From NCBI RefSeq assembly GCF_040654195.1, contig NZ_JBFAHM010000010.1:248001-312000 (forward strand): DNA of 64,000 nucleotides, written 5' to 3'. Of this stretch, positions 16,227 through 24,187 are shown one piece after another. The position numbers and the translations under genes were made by a program. This stretch comes from Hamadaea sp013361475. Lineage in GTDB: Bacteria > Actinomycetota > Actinomycetes > Mycobacteriales > Micromonosporaceae. Positions within the stretch are counted from its first letter, which is position 1. Each line of letters begins with the position of its first letter. Below the pieces are notes generated by a model. That model was not told where the DNA came from. It searched no databases and worked only from the letters and a program-made list of their open reading frames with translations.

Positions 16227-16934
16227 ATGGAGATCGAAGCCCTCCGGCAGGCAACGCTGACGATGAAGGACCCCCTCGCCGACGGCTACCGCTCGCTGAC
16301 CGAGATCCGCAGCGCGTACCGCCGGTCCCTCACCGAACGAGACGCGATCGTCGCCCATCTCGTCCGGGAGGACGGCTGGACGCTGAGCGAGGTCGCCCAC
16401 GTGATCTGCGGCGTACGCCATCACACGGACTGGGCGGAGACCATCGTGACCTGGACGGAGCCGCCGAGCGCGCTCCCGGACGCCGAGCGCCTGCTCTACC
16501 CGGCCCAGCAGATCGTGGAGGAACTCCGCGAACTGCACTCCCTGGCGACGGCCAAGGTGCAGAACGCGCCCGGGACGGCGCACGCGGAGGCCGATGAGTC
16601 CGACGGCGATCCCCTGGAGCGCCTGATGGCCGCCGAGCAACGGCTCCAGCAGGTACGCACATTCCACGACACCGCCGAAGCGGCGCGGGACGTCGTCGGG
16701 GCGAACCTGGTCGCGCACCACGGCTGGCGGCCGCGCCAGGTTGCCGCGCTTGCCGGGGCGGAGGTTCCCGACATCACCGCGGCGTACGAGGTGGCGCGGC
16801 TGTCGCCGCCGTCGGAGGCGGACACCCAGTACCTGCTCGAGCTGGCCGGCCTCACCGATCACCTGCGGACGGCCACCCAAGAACAGGCCGCCCGGGTGGA
16901 ACAGGCGAAAACCTGGGTAACCACCGCGGTATGA
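16227..16934 (+). CDS. Hypothetical protein with internal duplication
   Basis: This is a 235-residue soluble, mostly helical protein. It holds two similar segments, RDAIVAHLVREDGWTLSEVA near residue 40 and RDVVGANLVAHHGWRPRQVA near residue 155, each ending in a Gly-containing turn. Each looks like a small HTH-like unit (regularly spaced helices with EVA/QVA), so it could bind DNA or be a signalling adaptor. I do not recognise the family. Its stop overlaps the ATG of a tiny acidic protein by 4 bp. Confidence 0.6.
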   Translation: MEIEALRQATLTMKDPLADGYRSLTEIRSAYRRSLTERDAIVAHLVREDGWTLSEVAHVICGVRHHTDWAETIVTWTEPPSALPDAERLLYPAQQIVEELRELHSLATAKVQNAPGTAHAEADESDGDPLERLMAAEQRLQQVRTFHDTAEAARDVVGANLVAHHGWRPRQVAALAGAEVPDITAAYEVARLSPPSEADTQYLLELAGLTDHLRTATQEQAARVEQAKTWVTTAV

Positions 16935-17089
16935 GCGAACCGGATCAGGAGCCGTTCAGCGGCAGCGAAGACGGGGCCGACGACCGCGATCCCGACACCA
17001 ACGCCGAGATCGCCCAGGCGGACGCTCCGCGTACCCGGGCAATCGACGACATGGTCGACGACGAGGAAGACGATTACGAGGAGGACTGA
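16931..17089 (+). CDS. Small acidic protein (52 aa)
   Basis: The ATG at 16931 lies in an ATGA overlap with the preceding stop, and the frame ends at TGA 17087-17089. The 52-residue product is very acidic (MSEPDQEPFSGSED at the start, a Glu/Asp run at the end) with no hydrophobic core, so it is probably disordered. The coupling to the upstream gene and the high third-position GC support a real gene. Function is unknown; an inhibitor or partner of the upstream protein is one possibility. Confidence 0.5.
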   Translation: MSEPDQEPFSGSEDGADDRDPDTNAEIAQADAPRTRAIDDMVDDEEDDYEED

Positions 17090-17095
17090 CCCGGA

Positions 17096-17365
17096 CTAGC
17101 GTGGCTTGCCGAGTTCGTGCCAGTCCTTCTCGGTCATGTCCACGTGGTAGTGCTGCGCCGCCTTCTTGATGTTGGCGAAGGCCAGGTCGCGGTCGTCGTC
17201 GGTGACGTCCTCGACCTGGTCGAACCGAGCCAGCGCGTTGCGGACGTGGTCGGCGTCGGTCAGCGGTTCCTTCCGCTTGTCCGGGAAGGCGTACACCGAG
17301 TCGGGCAGATCCGAGCGCTTGGTCAGGTCGCCGTGCTTGGTATGCGGTTTCCAGGTCGTCTTCAT
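17096..17365 (-). CDS. Hypothetical DUF6582-like protein
   Basis: This 89-residue basic/acidic protein has a helical repeat typical of small actinobacterial proteins: DLPDSVYAFPDKRKEPLTD, then HVRNALARFDQVEDV and AFANIKKAAQHYHVDM. It resembles proteins grouped under DUF6582, though that assignment is from memory. The ATG at 17365 was chosen over an upstream start. There is no clear ribosome binding site. It is convergent with the acidic small protein, 6 bp apart. Function is unknown. Confidence 0.6.
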   Translation of the reverse strand: MKTTWKPHTKHGDLTKRSDLPDSVYAFPDKRKEPLTDADHVRNALARFDQVEDVTDDDRDLAFANIKKAAQHYHVDMTEKDWHELGKPR

Positions 17366-17427
17366 ACCGGGACGCGTACCCCGGGCGCCCCGCATTATGC
17401 GCGTACGGGACGCCCGGAACTCCGGCG

Positions 17428-18753
17428 TCAGGACATGCGCAGGACGTAGAGTCCGTTGTTCATGTCGGAGGCCAGGATGAGGTCACCCAGGAGGTAAACG
17501 CCCCAGATCTCCGAACAGCCGCCCTCGTAGTCGCAGTAGTCGGGGTTCGACGTCCAGTCGTCCGGCACGAACTGCCCGAGAATCTTCGGCGTGCCCGGGT
17601 GGGAGACGTCGGCGACGACGACGCCGAGCGCGTACCAGGAGAAGTACGCCCGGCCGCCCCGTAGCTTGGGGTCGTGCACGCTGTTCTCCTCGCCGGCGGG
17701 GACCTCGAAGTGCGCCACCTCCACCGGATGCCCCGGATCGGCGACGTCGTAGATCATCGGAATGCCGCCGAGTTGCTCGTGCGTCTCGATCAGCAGCTTG
17801 CCGTCCGGTGAGACGACCGAGGAGTGCGCCGCGCCCTGCTCCGGGTCGGTCTTGCCCAGATAGCGCGGGTGCGCCGGATCCCGGATATCCAGCAAGACCG
17901 TGCCCAGATCCCAATACGACAGGTACGCGGTGGTCAACCGCTCGTCGACGCGTACCGAATGGGTGAAGTTCTGCTTGCCCGAGTAGGGCGAGCCCGGATT
18001 CTCCACCGGAACCACCCCGAGTTGCTTCCAGGCGCCCCACTCGCCGACGTCGCCCGGGTGCAGGGGGTCGCTCACGTCGACGATACGGAAGTCCGCGCGG
18101 CCGGGCGTGGTGGCGGTGTTCGTGGCCGGGTCGTAGGTGGGTGAGCTGGTCCACTCGGAGCGCAGGATCGCGGTGTAGACATATGCCTTCCCGCCGTGCG
18201 CGCCGAGCCAGACCTCGTGGGAGCCGCGGGTGCCCGGCGCGGAGTACCGAGCCAGCGGGACCGGATGCGCCGGCCGGGTCACGTCGTAGAGGGCGAACCC
18301 ACGGAACGCGGCGGTGTCGTGGGAGTCGCAAGTCTGGAACGTGACCACGGCGAGGTCACCGTGGAACGACCGGGTGTCGACCCGTTGCACGACGACCTTC
18401 TCGGTCCACGTCCTTGCGAGCGACGGCTCGGACGCGGCGTCGCCGAAGGTCGCGACATGCTCGGGACGTTCCGGATTCCGCAGGTCGTAGACGCGTACGC
18501 CGGTGCCGAAGCAGTTCCAGCCGGCCCAGCTGGCCAGGTAGGCGTACCCCCGATGACCGTAGACGTCGGCGTTCGCCCCCGGTCCCGGGTTCACGTGCGC
18601 GAGCAGGTGCATGTTGGCGGTCGAAGCGGGGCCCTCCCCCGTGGGAGGCGGCGGCGGTCCCTCGTCGTGCCCCGCCGCGGGCGCGGCGGTTCCGAGCCCG
18701 GCCAACACGAGGACCAGGCCGAGGATGAGGGTTCTGCGTGCCTTCACAAGCAT
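17428..18753 (-). CDS. Secreted LVIVD-repeat beta-propeller protein
   Basis: This ~441-residue protein has a signal peptide (MLVKARR, hydrophobic core, then PAAGHDEG). The mature part has repeated blades carrying the LVIVD-type motif: VRVYDLRNPERP, FRIVDVSDPLHP, VLLDIRDPAHP, MIYDVADPGHP, VVVADVSHPGTP. These repeats form an extracellular beta-propeller of unknown ligand. Paired cysteines (FQTCDSH, DYCDYEGGC) suggest disulphides. In-frame GTG codons 3 and 6 bp upstream are alternative starts. It is divergent from the alditol-oxidase gene. Confidence 0.75.
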   Translation of the reverse strand: MLVKARRTLILGLVLVLAGLGTAAPAAGHDEGPPPPPTGEGPASTANMHLLAHVNPGPGANADVYGHRGYAYLASWAGWNCFGTGVRVYDLRNPERPEHVATFGDAASEPSLARTWTEKVVVQRVDTRSFHGDLAVVTFQTCDSHDTAAFRGFALYDVTRPAHPVPLARYSAPGTRGSHEVWLGAHGGKAYVYTAILRSEWTSSPTYDPATNTATTPGRADFRIVDVSDPLHPGDVGEWGAWKQLGVVPVENPGSPYSGKQNFTHSVRVDERLTTAYLSYWDLGTVLLDIRDPAHPRYLGKTDPEQGAAHSSVVSPDGKLLIETHEQLGGIPMIYDVADPGHPVEVAHFEVPAGEENSVHDPKLRGGRAYFSWYALGVVVADVSHPGTPKILGQFVPDDWTSNPDYCDYEGGCSEIWGVYLLGDLILASDMNNGLYVLRMS

Positions 18754-18906
18754 CACCACTTTTCAGTCGGACGCCGGTGTCTCCGGCCGTCCTCGGGGAA
18801 GCGCGATGACTGCGGCCACCGGTGGGCCGAACACCCGAGGCGTTACTGAATCGAAATGTCTCGTCGCTGGGACGCGCTCGGCGCGCTGGTCGGTAGGCTC
18901 ACCGGC

Positions 18907-20136
18907 GTGATCACCAACTGGGCCGGAAACGTGACCTACTCCGCGCGCGGCCTGCATCGGCCCGCCACGCTCGACGAGTTGCGCGAGTTGGTCGCGCGGG
19001 CGGAGCGGGTCCGGCCGCTGGGCACCGGGCACTCGTTCAACCGCCTGGCCGACACGCCAGGCGAGCTGATCAGCCCGGCCGCGCTGCCCGCGCTCATGGA
19101 GATCGACTCCGCCGGGGCCCGGGTCCGCGTCTCCGGCGGCGTCCGCTATGGCGAACTCTCCCGCTACCTCTGGACCCAGGGGTACGCCTTGCGCAATCTG
19201 GCGTCGTTGCCCCACATCTCGGTCGCCGGCGCCGTCTCGACCGGTACGCACGGCTCCGGCGTCGGCAACCGCAGCCTCTCCGCCGAGGTGACCGCGGTGG
19301 AACTGGTGACGGCGGACGGGTCGCTCGTCGAACTGTCCGAAAAGGATGATCGGTTCCCGGGTGCGGTCGTGGCCCTCGGTGCGCTGGGCGTGGTCTCCTC
19401 GCTGACCTTACGGGTCTCGCCGGCGTACGAGGTGAGCCAGACGGTCTTCGAGAAGCTGCCCGGCTCGCAGGCGCGGGCACACTTCGCCGAGATCATGGGG
19501 TCGGCGTACAGCGTCAGCCTGTTCACCTCGTGGACCGGGGTCGACGTCGACCAGGTCTGGGTGAAGTCCGTCGGCGCCCCGCCCACGGAACTCTTCGACG
19601 CCGTACGCGCTGACGGGCCACGGCATCCGCTCCCGGGCGGCCCGGCCGAATGGTGTACGCCGCAGCTCGGCGTACCGGGGCCGTGGCACGAGCGGCTGCC
19701 GCACTTCCGGCTGGAGTTCACCCCGAGCCACGGCGACGAACTCCAGTCCGAGTTCTTCGTCCCGGCCGATCGTGCCGTCGAGGCGCTGGACGCGCTCGCC
19801 GCGATCCGGGAGCAGATCGCGCCCGTCCTGCTGATCTCGGAGGTACGCGCGATCGCCGCCGACGACCTCTGGCTGAGTCCCTGCTCCGGCCGGGACAGCG
19901 TGGCCTTCCATTTCACCTGGAAGCCCGACGCCGCCGCCGTTCAGCCGGTGGTGGCCCAGATCGAGGATCGCCTCGCCCCGTACGCCGCCCGCCCGCACTG
20001 GGGCAAGGTGTACGGCACGCGGCCGGAGCGGCTGGCCGAGCTGTATCCGCGGCTCGGCGACTTCGCGGCGTTGACCCGGGACCTGGATCCACGGGGCAAG
20101 TTCCGCAACGACCACCTCGACGCCGTCCTCGGTTAG
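18907..20136 (+). CDS. aldO: FAD-binding alditol oxidase-like enzyme
   Basis: This ~409-residue flavoenzyme belongs to the VAO/PCMH fold. The FAD site shows PLGTGHSFN, and the covalent-flavin His region is ASLPHISVAGAVSTGTHGSG. The C-terminus has the ALO-type motif RPHWGKVYG. From memory the sequence tracks Streptomyces coelicolor AldO (xylitol/sorbitol oxidase) along its whole length (NWAGN, FGVPGPWHERLPHFR-like block, ELQSEFFVP). It should oxidise the C1 hydroxyl of sugar alcohols and release H2O2. The GTG at 18907 matches the AldO N-terminus and follows GGTAGG. An upstream ATG at 18856 would add 17 residues. The exact substrate is uncertain. Confidence 0.85.
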   Translation: MITNWAGNVTYSARGLHRPATLDELRELVARAERVRPLGTGHSFNRLADTPGELISPAALPALMEIDSAGARVRVSGGVRYGELSRYLWTQGYALRNLASLPHISVAGAVSTGTHGSGVGNRSLSAEVTAVELVTADGSLVELSEKDDRFPGAVVALGALGVVSSLTLRVSPAYEVSQTVFEKLPGSQARAHFAEIMGSAYSVSLFTSWTGVDVDQVWVKSVGAPPTELFDAVRADGPRHPLPGGPAEWCTPQLGVPGPWHERLPHFRLEFTPSHGDELQSEFFVPADRAVEALDALAAIREQIAPVLLISEVRAIAADDLWLSPCSGRDSVAFHFTWKPDAAAVQPVVAQIEDRLAPYAARPHWGKVYGTRPERLAELYPRLGDFAALTRDLDPRGKFRNDHLDAVLG

Positions 20137-20150
20137 GCGCTCGCCTGCCG

Positions 20151-21104
20151 TCAACGCAGTTTGCGCGTGTCTCGAAGCTGGAGGTAGGGCTCCTTGTCCG
20201 CCGGGTGCCCGGCGGCGATGGCCCGGCCGCGCTCGAGTTCGGCGTCGAGTTCCGCGCCGAGCAGAATGGCCAGATTGCTGAGCCACAGCCAGATCAGGAA
20301 GATCACCACGCCGCCCAGGGCGCCGTAGGTCTTGTTGTAGGACCCGAAATTGGCGGCATACAGTCCGAACAGGACGGAGGCGAGGATCCACAGCAGGACC
20401 GCCAGGAAGCCACCGGGGCTGATCCAGCGGAAGCCGCCCTGCCGGGCGTTCGGCGAGGCCCAGTAGAGGATCGCGAACATCAGCGCCACGAGGACCACCA
20501 GCACCGGCCACTTCGCGATGTTCCAGGCGGTCACCGAGGCCGAGCCGAGCCCGAGCACCTCGCCGAGCCGGGTGGCGACCTGGCCGCTGAGCACCACGAT
20601 GAGGATGCTGGCGATGAGCAGGACGCCGATCACGATCGTCACGGCGAGCCGGATCGGCAGGGTCTTCCAGATCGGCCGGCCTTCCCGCACGTCGTAGATG
20701 ACGTTCGAGGCCTGCATGAACGCGCCGACGTAGCCCGACGCCGACCAGACCGCCACCAGAACACCCAGCACGGCGGCGAGTCCGGCCCGGCCCTGCCCCT
20801 GGCGTACCGTGTCGGCGGCTCCGGTCACGATGTCCCGCGCGCCCGCCGGGACCAGCGGCAGCACCTCGGTCAGCATGCGCTGGAAGGCGTCGTCGCTGAT
20901 CAGCCCCAGTCCGGCGACCAATGCCAGCAGGCCGGGGAACAACGACAGCACGCCGTAGTAGGTCAGGGCGGCGGCCCACACGGTCAGGTTGTCGTCGGAG
21001 AACTCTTTCACCATGCGCTTGAGCGCGGCGAACAGACGTCCTCGCCCGAGCTTCGTCGGCCCGGCCGGTCCCGCGTCCGGCGGTGGTGGCTGCACATCGG
21101 TCAC
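20151..21104 (-). CDS. YihY/BrkB family membrane protein
   Basis: This 317-residue integral membrane protein has about six TM helices and the family hallmarks WAAALTYYGVLSLFPGLLAL near residue 43 and YNKTYGALGGVVIFLIWLW near 255. The N-terminus is Pro-rich and cytosolic. Members were once called ribonuclease BN, but are now seen as envelope proteins of unclear role. The gene is preceded by a Pro/Gly-rich start and lies 40 bp downstream of the ECF42 sigma gene on the same strand, possibly in one transcript. Confidence 0.88.
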   Translation of the reverse strand: MTDVQPPPPDAGPAGPTKLGRGRLFAALKRMVKEFSDDNLTVWAAALTYYGVLSLFPGLLALVAGLGLISDDAFQRMLTEVLPLVPAGARDIVTGAADTVRQGQGRAGLAAVLGVLVAVWSASGYVGAFMQASNVIYDVREGRPIWKTLPIRLAVTIVIGVLLIASILIVVLSGQVATRLGEVLGLGSASVTAWNIAKWPVLVVLVALMFAILYWASPNARQGGFRWISPGGFLAVLLWILASVLFGLYAANFGSYNKTYGALGGVVIFLIWLWLSNLAILLGAELDAELERGRAIAAGHPADKEPYLQLRDTRKLR

Positions 21105-21144
21105 GGTCGGCGATTACCCGACCCGGAACGCGGGAAACGCGCGC

Positions 21145-22389
21145 TCAGCGGGTGGTCAGGCGAGCCGCGCGCGACTCCAGATAGCGGCGCTCCGGCAGGC
21201 TCGTCGTGCGTTTCGCCGCCACGTGGTACGCCGAGAGCGCGCCGTCGTGGTCGCCGGCCATTTCCAGCAGGTGCGCCCGGACGGCGTGGAGCCGGTGGTG
21301 CCCGGCCAGCCGATCGTCGGCGGCCAGCCGGTCGAGCAGGGCGAGCCCGGCGTCGGGACCGTGCACCATGGCCAGTGCGACCGCCTGATTGAGCAGCACG
21401 ACCGGATTCGGGGCGAGCACGTCGAGCAGCTGATAGAGCGACAGGATCTGCGCCCAGTCGGTGTCCTCGGCTCGCGGCGCCTCCGCGTGGACCGCCGCGA
21501 TCGCCGCCTGCACCTGATACGGACCGAGCCGGGCGACGGCGAGCGTACGCGTGATCAGGTCGACGCCTTCGGCGATGCGCTGGGCGTCCCACTGGCCGCG
21601 ATCCTGATCGGCCAACGGGATCAAGTCGCCGTCCGGCCCCGTACGCGCACCGCGCCGAGCCTCCGTGAGCAGCATCAACGCCAGCAGCCCGGCGACTTCG
21701 CCGTCCTCGGGGCGGATCCGGTGCAGCGCCCGGGTCAGCCGGATCGCCTCCCCGGTCAGCTCGGCCCGGAGGAGCTGTGGCCCGGAGGTCGCGGCGTACC
21801 CCTCGTTGAACATCAGGTAGAGCACGTGCAGGACGACGCGCATGCGCTCGGGCACCTCGTCGGCCGGGGGCGGCTGGAAGGTGCTGCCGGCCGCCTTGAT
21901 CTTCAGCTTGGCGCGGCTGATGCGCTGGGCCATGGTCGCCTCGGGCACGAGGAACGCCCCGGCGATCTCGGCCGTCGTCAGACCGCCGACCGCCCGGAGG
22001 GTGAGGGCGAGCTGGGACGAGGGCGACAACGCCGGATGACAGCACAAGAACAGCAGGGTGAGGGTGTCGTCGCGGTGCTCGGTCACCTCGTCGGCGGCCT
22101 CCGCGACCAGCTCGTCCGAGGGCGACTGGGCGTACACCGTCTCTTCACGCCGCCGCCGGGCCGACTCGCTGCGGATCTGGTCGGTCATCCGGCGGGAGGC
22201 GACCGTCACCAGCCACGCCTTCGGGTTCTCCGGTACGCCCTGCTCCGGCCATTGCAGCGCGGCCGCCAGCAACGCCTCCTGCACGGCGTCCTCGGCCTCG
22301 GTGAAGTCGCCGTAGCGGCGCGCGACGACGCCGAGGACCTGCGGCGTCAACTGGCGCAGCAGGTCCTCGGCGGCGGGCGGGATCGTCAC
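21145..22389 (-). CDS. ECF42-type RNA polymerase sigma factor with C-terminal TPR-like extension
   Basis: This 414-residue protein has sigma region 2 (RRYGDFTEAEDAVQEALL, then PENPKAWLVTVASRRMTD) and region 4 (ALTLRAVGGLTTAEIAGAFL) at ~10-175. A long helical extension follows, with FNEGYAATSG and EDTDWAQILSLYQLL. This is the DUF6596/SnoaL-free ECF42 layout. Such sigma factors have no anti-sigma factor; the extension is needed for activity. The GTG-proximal end overlaps the stop of the DGPF gene by 4 bp, the conserved ECF42 gene pair. Targets usually include the DGPF gene itself. Confidence 0.88.
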   Translation of the reverse strand: MTIPPAAEDLLRQLTPQVLGVVARRYGDFTEAEDAVQEALLAAALQWPEQGVPENPKAWLVTVASRRMTDQIRSESARRRREETVYAQSPSDELVAEAADEVTEHRDDTLTLLFLCCHPALSPSSQLALTLRAVGGLTTAEIAGAFLVPEATMAQRISRAKLKIKAAGSTFQPPPADEVPERMRVVLHVLYLMFNEGYAATSGPQLLRAELTGEAIRLTRALHRIRPEDGEVAGLLALMLLTEARRGARTGPDGDLIPLADQDRGQWDAQRIAEGVDLITRTLAVARLGPYQVQAAIAAVHAEAPRAEDTDWAQILSLYQLLDVLAPNPVVLLNQAVALAMVHGPDAGLALLDRLAADDRLAGHHRLHAVRAHLLEMAGDHDGALSAYHVAAKRTTSLPERRYLESRAARLTTR

Positions 22390-22748
22390 ATCTCCAGCCC
22401 GGCGGACTCCATGACCGGGCGGACCTCGACGGCGTTGAAGGTGGCGTCCGGAATCTTGGCGGCCAGCTCGACGGCGCGCTCCGGCGACTCGCAGTCGATG
22501 ACGTAGTACCCCGCCAGGAACTCCTTCGCCTCGACGTAGGGACCGTCGGTGACGGCCGGCACGCCGTCGCGTACGCGGACGGTCTTGGTCGCGGACGGGT
22601 CGGCGAGGGCGGCGAACCCGACCATCTCGCCGGTCTCGTTCAGCTCCTTGATCAGGGCGTCGTGCCCGGCGAAGACGGCTTCCCGGTCGGCCTCCGACAG
22701 GCTCTCGAACACGGTCGGGTTCATGGTGATGATCAGCAGATACTTCAC
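22386..22748 (-). CDS. DGPF/YCII domain protein, partner of ECF42 sigma factor
   Basis: This 120-residue YCII-related protein begins MKYLLIITMNP and has a motif VTDGPYVEAKEFLAGYYVID near residue 68, the DGPF signature region. It probably forms a small ferredoxin-like dimer. Such genes nearly always sit upstream of an ECF42 sigma gene, as here with a 4-bp overlap. They are the usual transcriptional target, and their biochemical role is unknown. AGGAGAGATC on the minus strand provides the ribosome binding site. Confidence 0.88.
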   Translation of the reverse strand: MKYLLIITMNPTVFESLSEADREAVFAGHDALIKELNETGEMVGFAALADPSATKTVRVRDGVPAVTDGPYVEAKEFLAGYYVIDCESPERAVELAAKIPDATFNAVEVRPVMESAGLEM

Positions 22749-22865
22749 GATCTCTCCTCGTTCTCAGGTACGCCGTGTCTCGGCGGTCTCGCGAGGGGGT
22801 CGGAGCCGGGAACGGTTCCTCGACACCTTACCGCCGGGAATTCTGCTGTTAATTGCTCACGCTTC

Positions 22866-22916
22866 ACGAGAAGTTCTCGTTAAGCCTTGACAGAGAACTT
22901 AGACGTGTCTGAGTAT
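22866..22916 (+). promoter_or_regulatory. Palindrome and candidate promoter upstream of amidase gene
   Basis: ACGAGAA-G-TTCTCGT (22866-22880) is a perfect 15-bp palindrome. TTGACA (22887-22892), an exact -35 box, follows, with GAGTAT (22911-22916) as a weak -10 after 18 bp. The rest of the 250-bp leader up to 22998 shows no recognised riboswitch. Confidence 0.45.
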
Positions 22917-22998
22917 TTCTCATCACCAATGCAAGCTCCGGGCTGACCGCACTCCTGGCGGCTCGCCCGAGAGGCTCCCCCGCACCCCTGGAGGACTT

Positions 22999-24000
22999 GT
23001 GGCCCAGCTGTCCCTTCTCCGCCGAGCGGCCACCGCCGTCGGCACTCTCGCCGTCGGGCTCGGCACCATACTGGTGGCCCCCGGCGTCGCGCACGCGAGC
23101 ACCGACTATCCAGCGGCGGCTTGGGTTCCAGCGAGCACGAGCAACTACACCGCGTCGAGCCGGGAGTCCAGCTACCCGATCAACTACATCGTCATCCACA
23201 CCGCGCAGGGGTCGTACTCCGGCACGATCAACTGGTTCCAGAACCCGTCGGCCGGCGTCAGCGCGCACTACGTCGTGTCCAAGGGCGGCGCGGTGACCCA
23301 GACGGTCCGGGACAAGGACATCGCCTGGCACGCCGGCAACTGGACCTACAACACCCAGTCGATCGGCATCGAGCACGAGGGCTTCATCGACGACCCGAAC
23401 TGGACCAGCGCCGCGATGTACCAGGCGTCGGCGAACCTGGTGCGCTACCTCTGCGACAAGTACGGCATCCCGAAGGACCGGTCGCACATCATCGGCCACA
23501 ACGAGGTGCCCGGCGCGACGCACACCGACCCCGGGTCCTACTGGAACTGGTCCACGTTCATGTCCTACGTGAACGGGTCGACGCCGCCGTCCTGGCAGCA
23601 GGTCGTGGACAACACCACGTCGGGCCGGTTCACCGCCTCGGCCAACTGGGGCACGTCGAGCTACTCCGCCCAGCGGTACGGCGCGGACTACCGCTTCGCC
23701 AACCCGGAGGCCGTCTCCGACGCCGCCTGGTACAAGTTCAACATCCCGGCGACCGCGACGTACAAAGTGGAGACCTGGTATCCGGCACTGTCCGGGTACA
23801 ACAACTCCACACCGTTCGTCATGGTCACCGCGTCGGGCAACCAGAGCGTCAACATAAGCCAGCAGGCCAACGGCGGAACGTGGGTCAATCTCGGGACGTA
23901 CACGTTCAACGCCGGCGACTACAACGCGGTGGCGGTCAGCCGGTGGACCTCCGGAACCGGGTACGTGATCGCCGACGCCATCCGGCTCACAAGGGTCTGA
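22999..24000 (+). CDS. Secreted N-acetylmuramoyl-L-alanine amidase (Amidase_2) with Golvesin-like C-terminal domain
   Basis: This is a 333-residue secreted peptidoglycan hydrolase. The GTG start follows GGAGG by 6 nt. A signal peptide ends near residue 34 (VAHAS). Residues ~50-195 are a zinc amidase: INYIVIHTAQG (first His), VSAHYVV, IGIEHEG, and the second His/Asp pair in GATHTDPG. Residues ~205-333 form a beta-sandwich like the Golvesin/xanthan-lyase C-terminal domain (VDNTTSGRFTASANW), probably for wall binding. It cleaves the MurNAc-L-Ala bond. A strong hairpin terminator follows. Confidence 0.88.
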   Translation: MAQLSLLRRAATAVGTLAVGLGTILVAPGVAHASTDYPAAAWVPASTSNYTASSRESSYPINYIVIHTAQGSYSGTINWFQNPSAGVSAHYVVSKGGAVTQTVRDKDIAWHAGNWTYNTQSIGIEHEGFIDDPNWTSAAMYQASANLVRYLCDKYGIPKDRSHIIGHNEVPGATHTDPGSYWNWSTFMSYVNGSTPPSWQQVVDNTTSGRFTASANWGTSSYSAQRYGADYRFANPEAVSDAAWYKFNIPATATYKVETWYPALSGYNNSTPFVMVTASGNQSVNISQQANGGTWVNLGTYTFNAGDYNAVAVSRWTSGTGYVIADAIRLTRV

Positions 24001-24049
24001 TCCGCCGATCTGAACCACTGTGATCAAGCCCTCCGGTGGGAGGAGGAGT

Positions 24050-24083
24050 ACGGCGCCGGGCCTTGTGAAAGGTCCGGCGCCGT
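24050..24083 (+). terminator. Hairpin terminator after amidase gene
   Basis: ACGGCGCCGGGCC (24050-24062) and GGTCCGGCGCCGT (24071-24083) form a 13-bp stem with one wobble/mismatch and an 8-nt loop. There is no U-tract, as is common for actinobacterial terminators. Confidence 0.55.
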
Positions 24084-24187
24084 CGCGTTGCAAGGGCCAA
24101 TGTCCGAATCAATGCCCCTATTCCGGACGGATGGTCTGAGCTACGCTTTGCGGACATGTTGGGCGGTCGCCGGGTGGAGGGGGTTCG

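Noticed and set aside
22749..22998. Possible ydaO (c-di-AMP) riboswitch before the amidase gene
   Set aside because: Such switches often precede actinobacterial wall hydrolases, but I could not find the conserved core or pseudoknot pieces. Only a palindrome and promoter-like boxes are visible.
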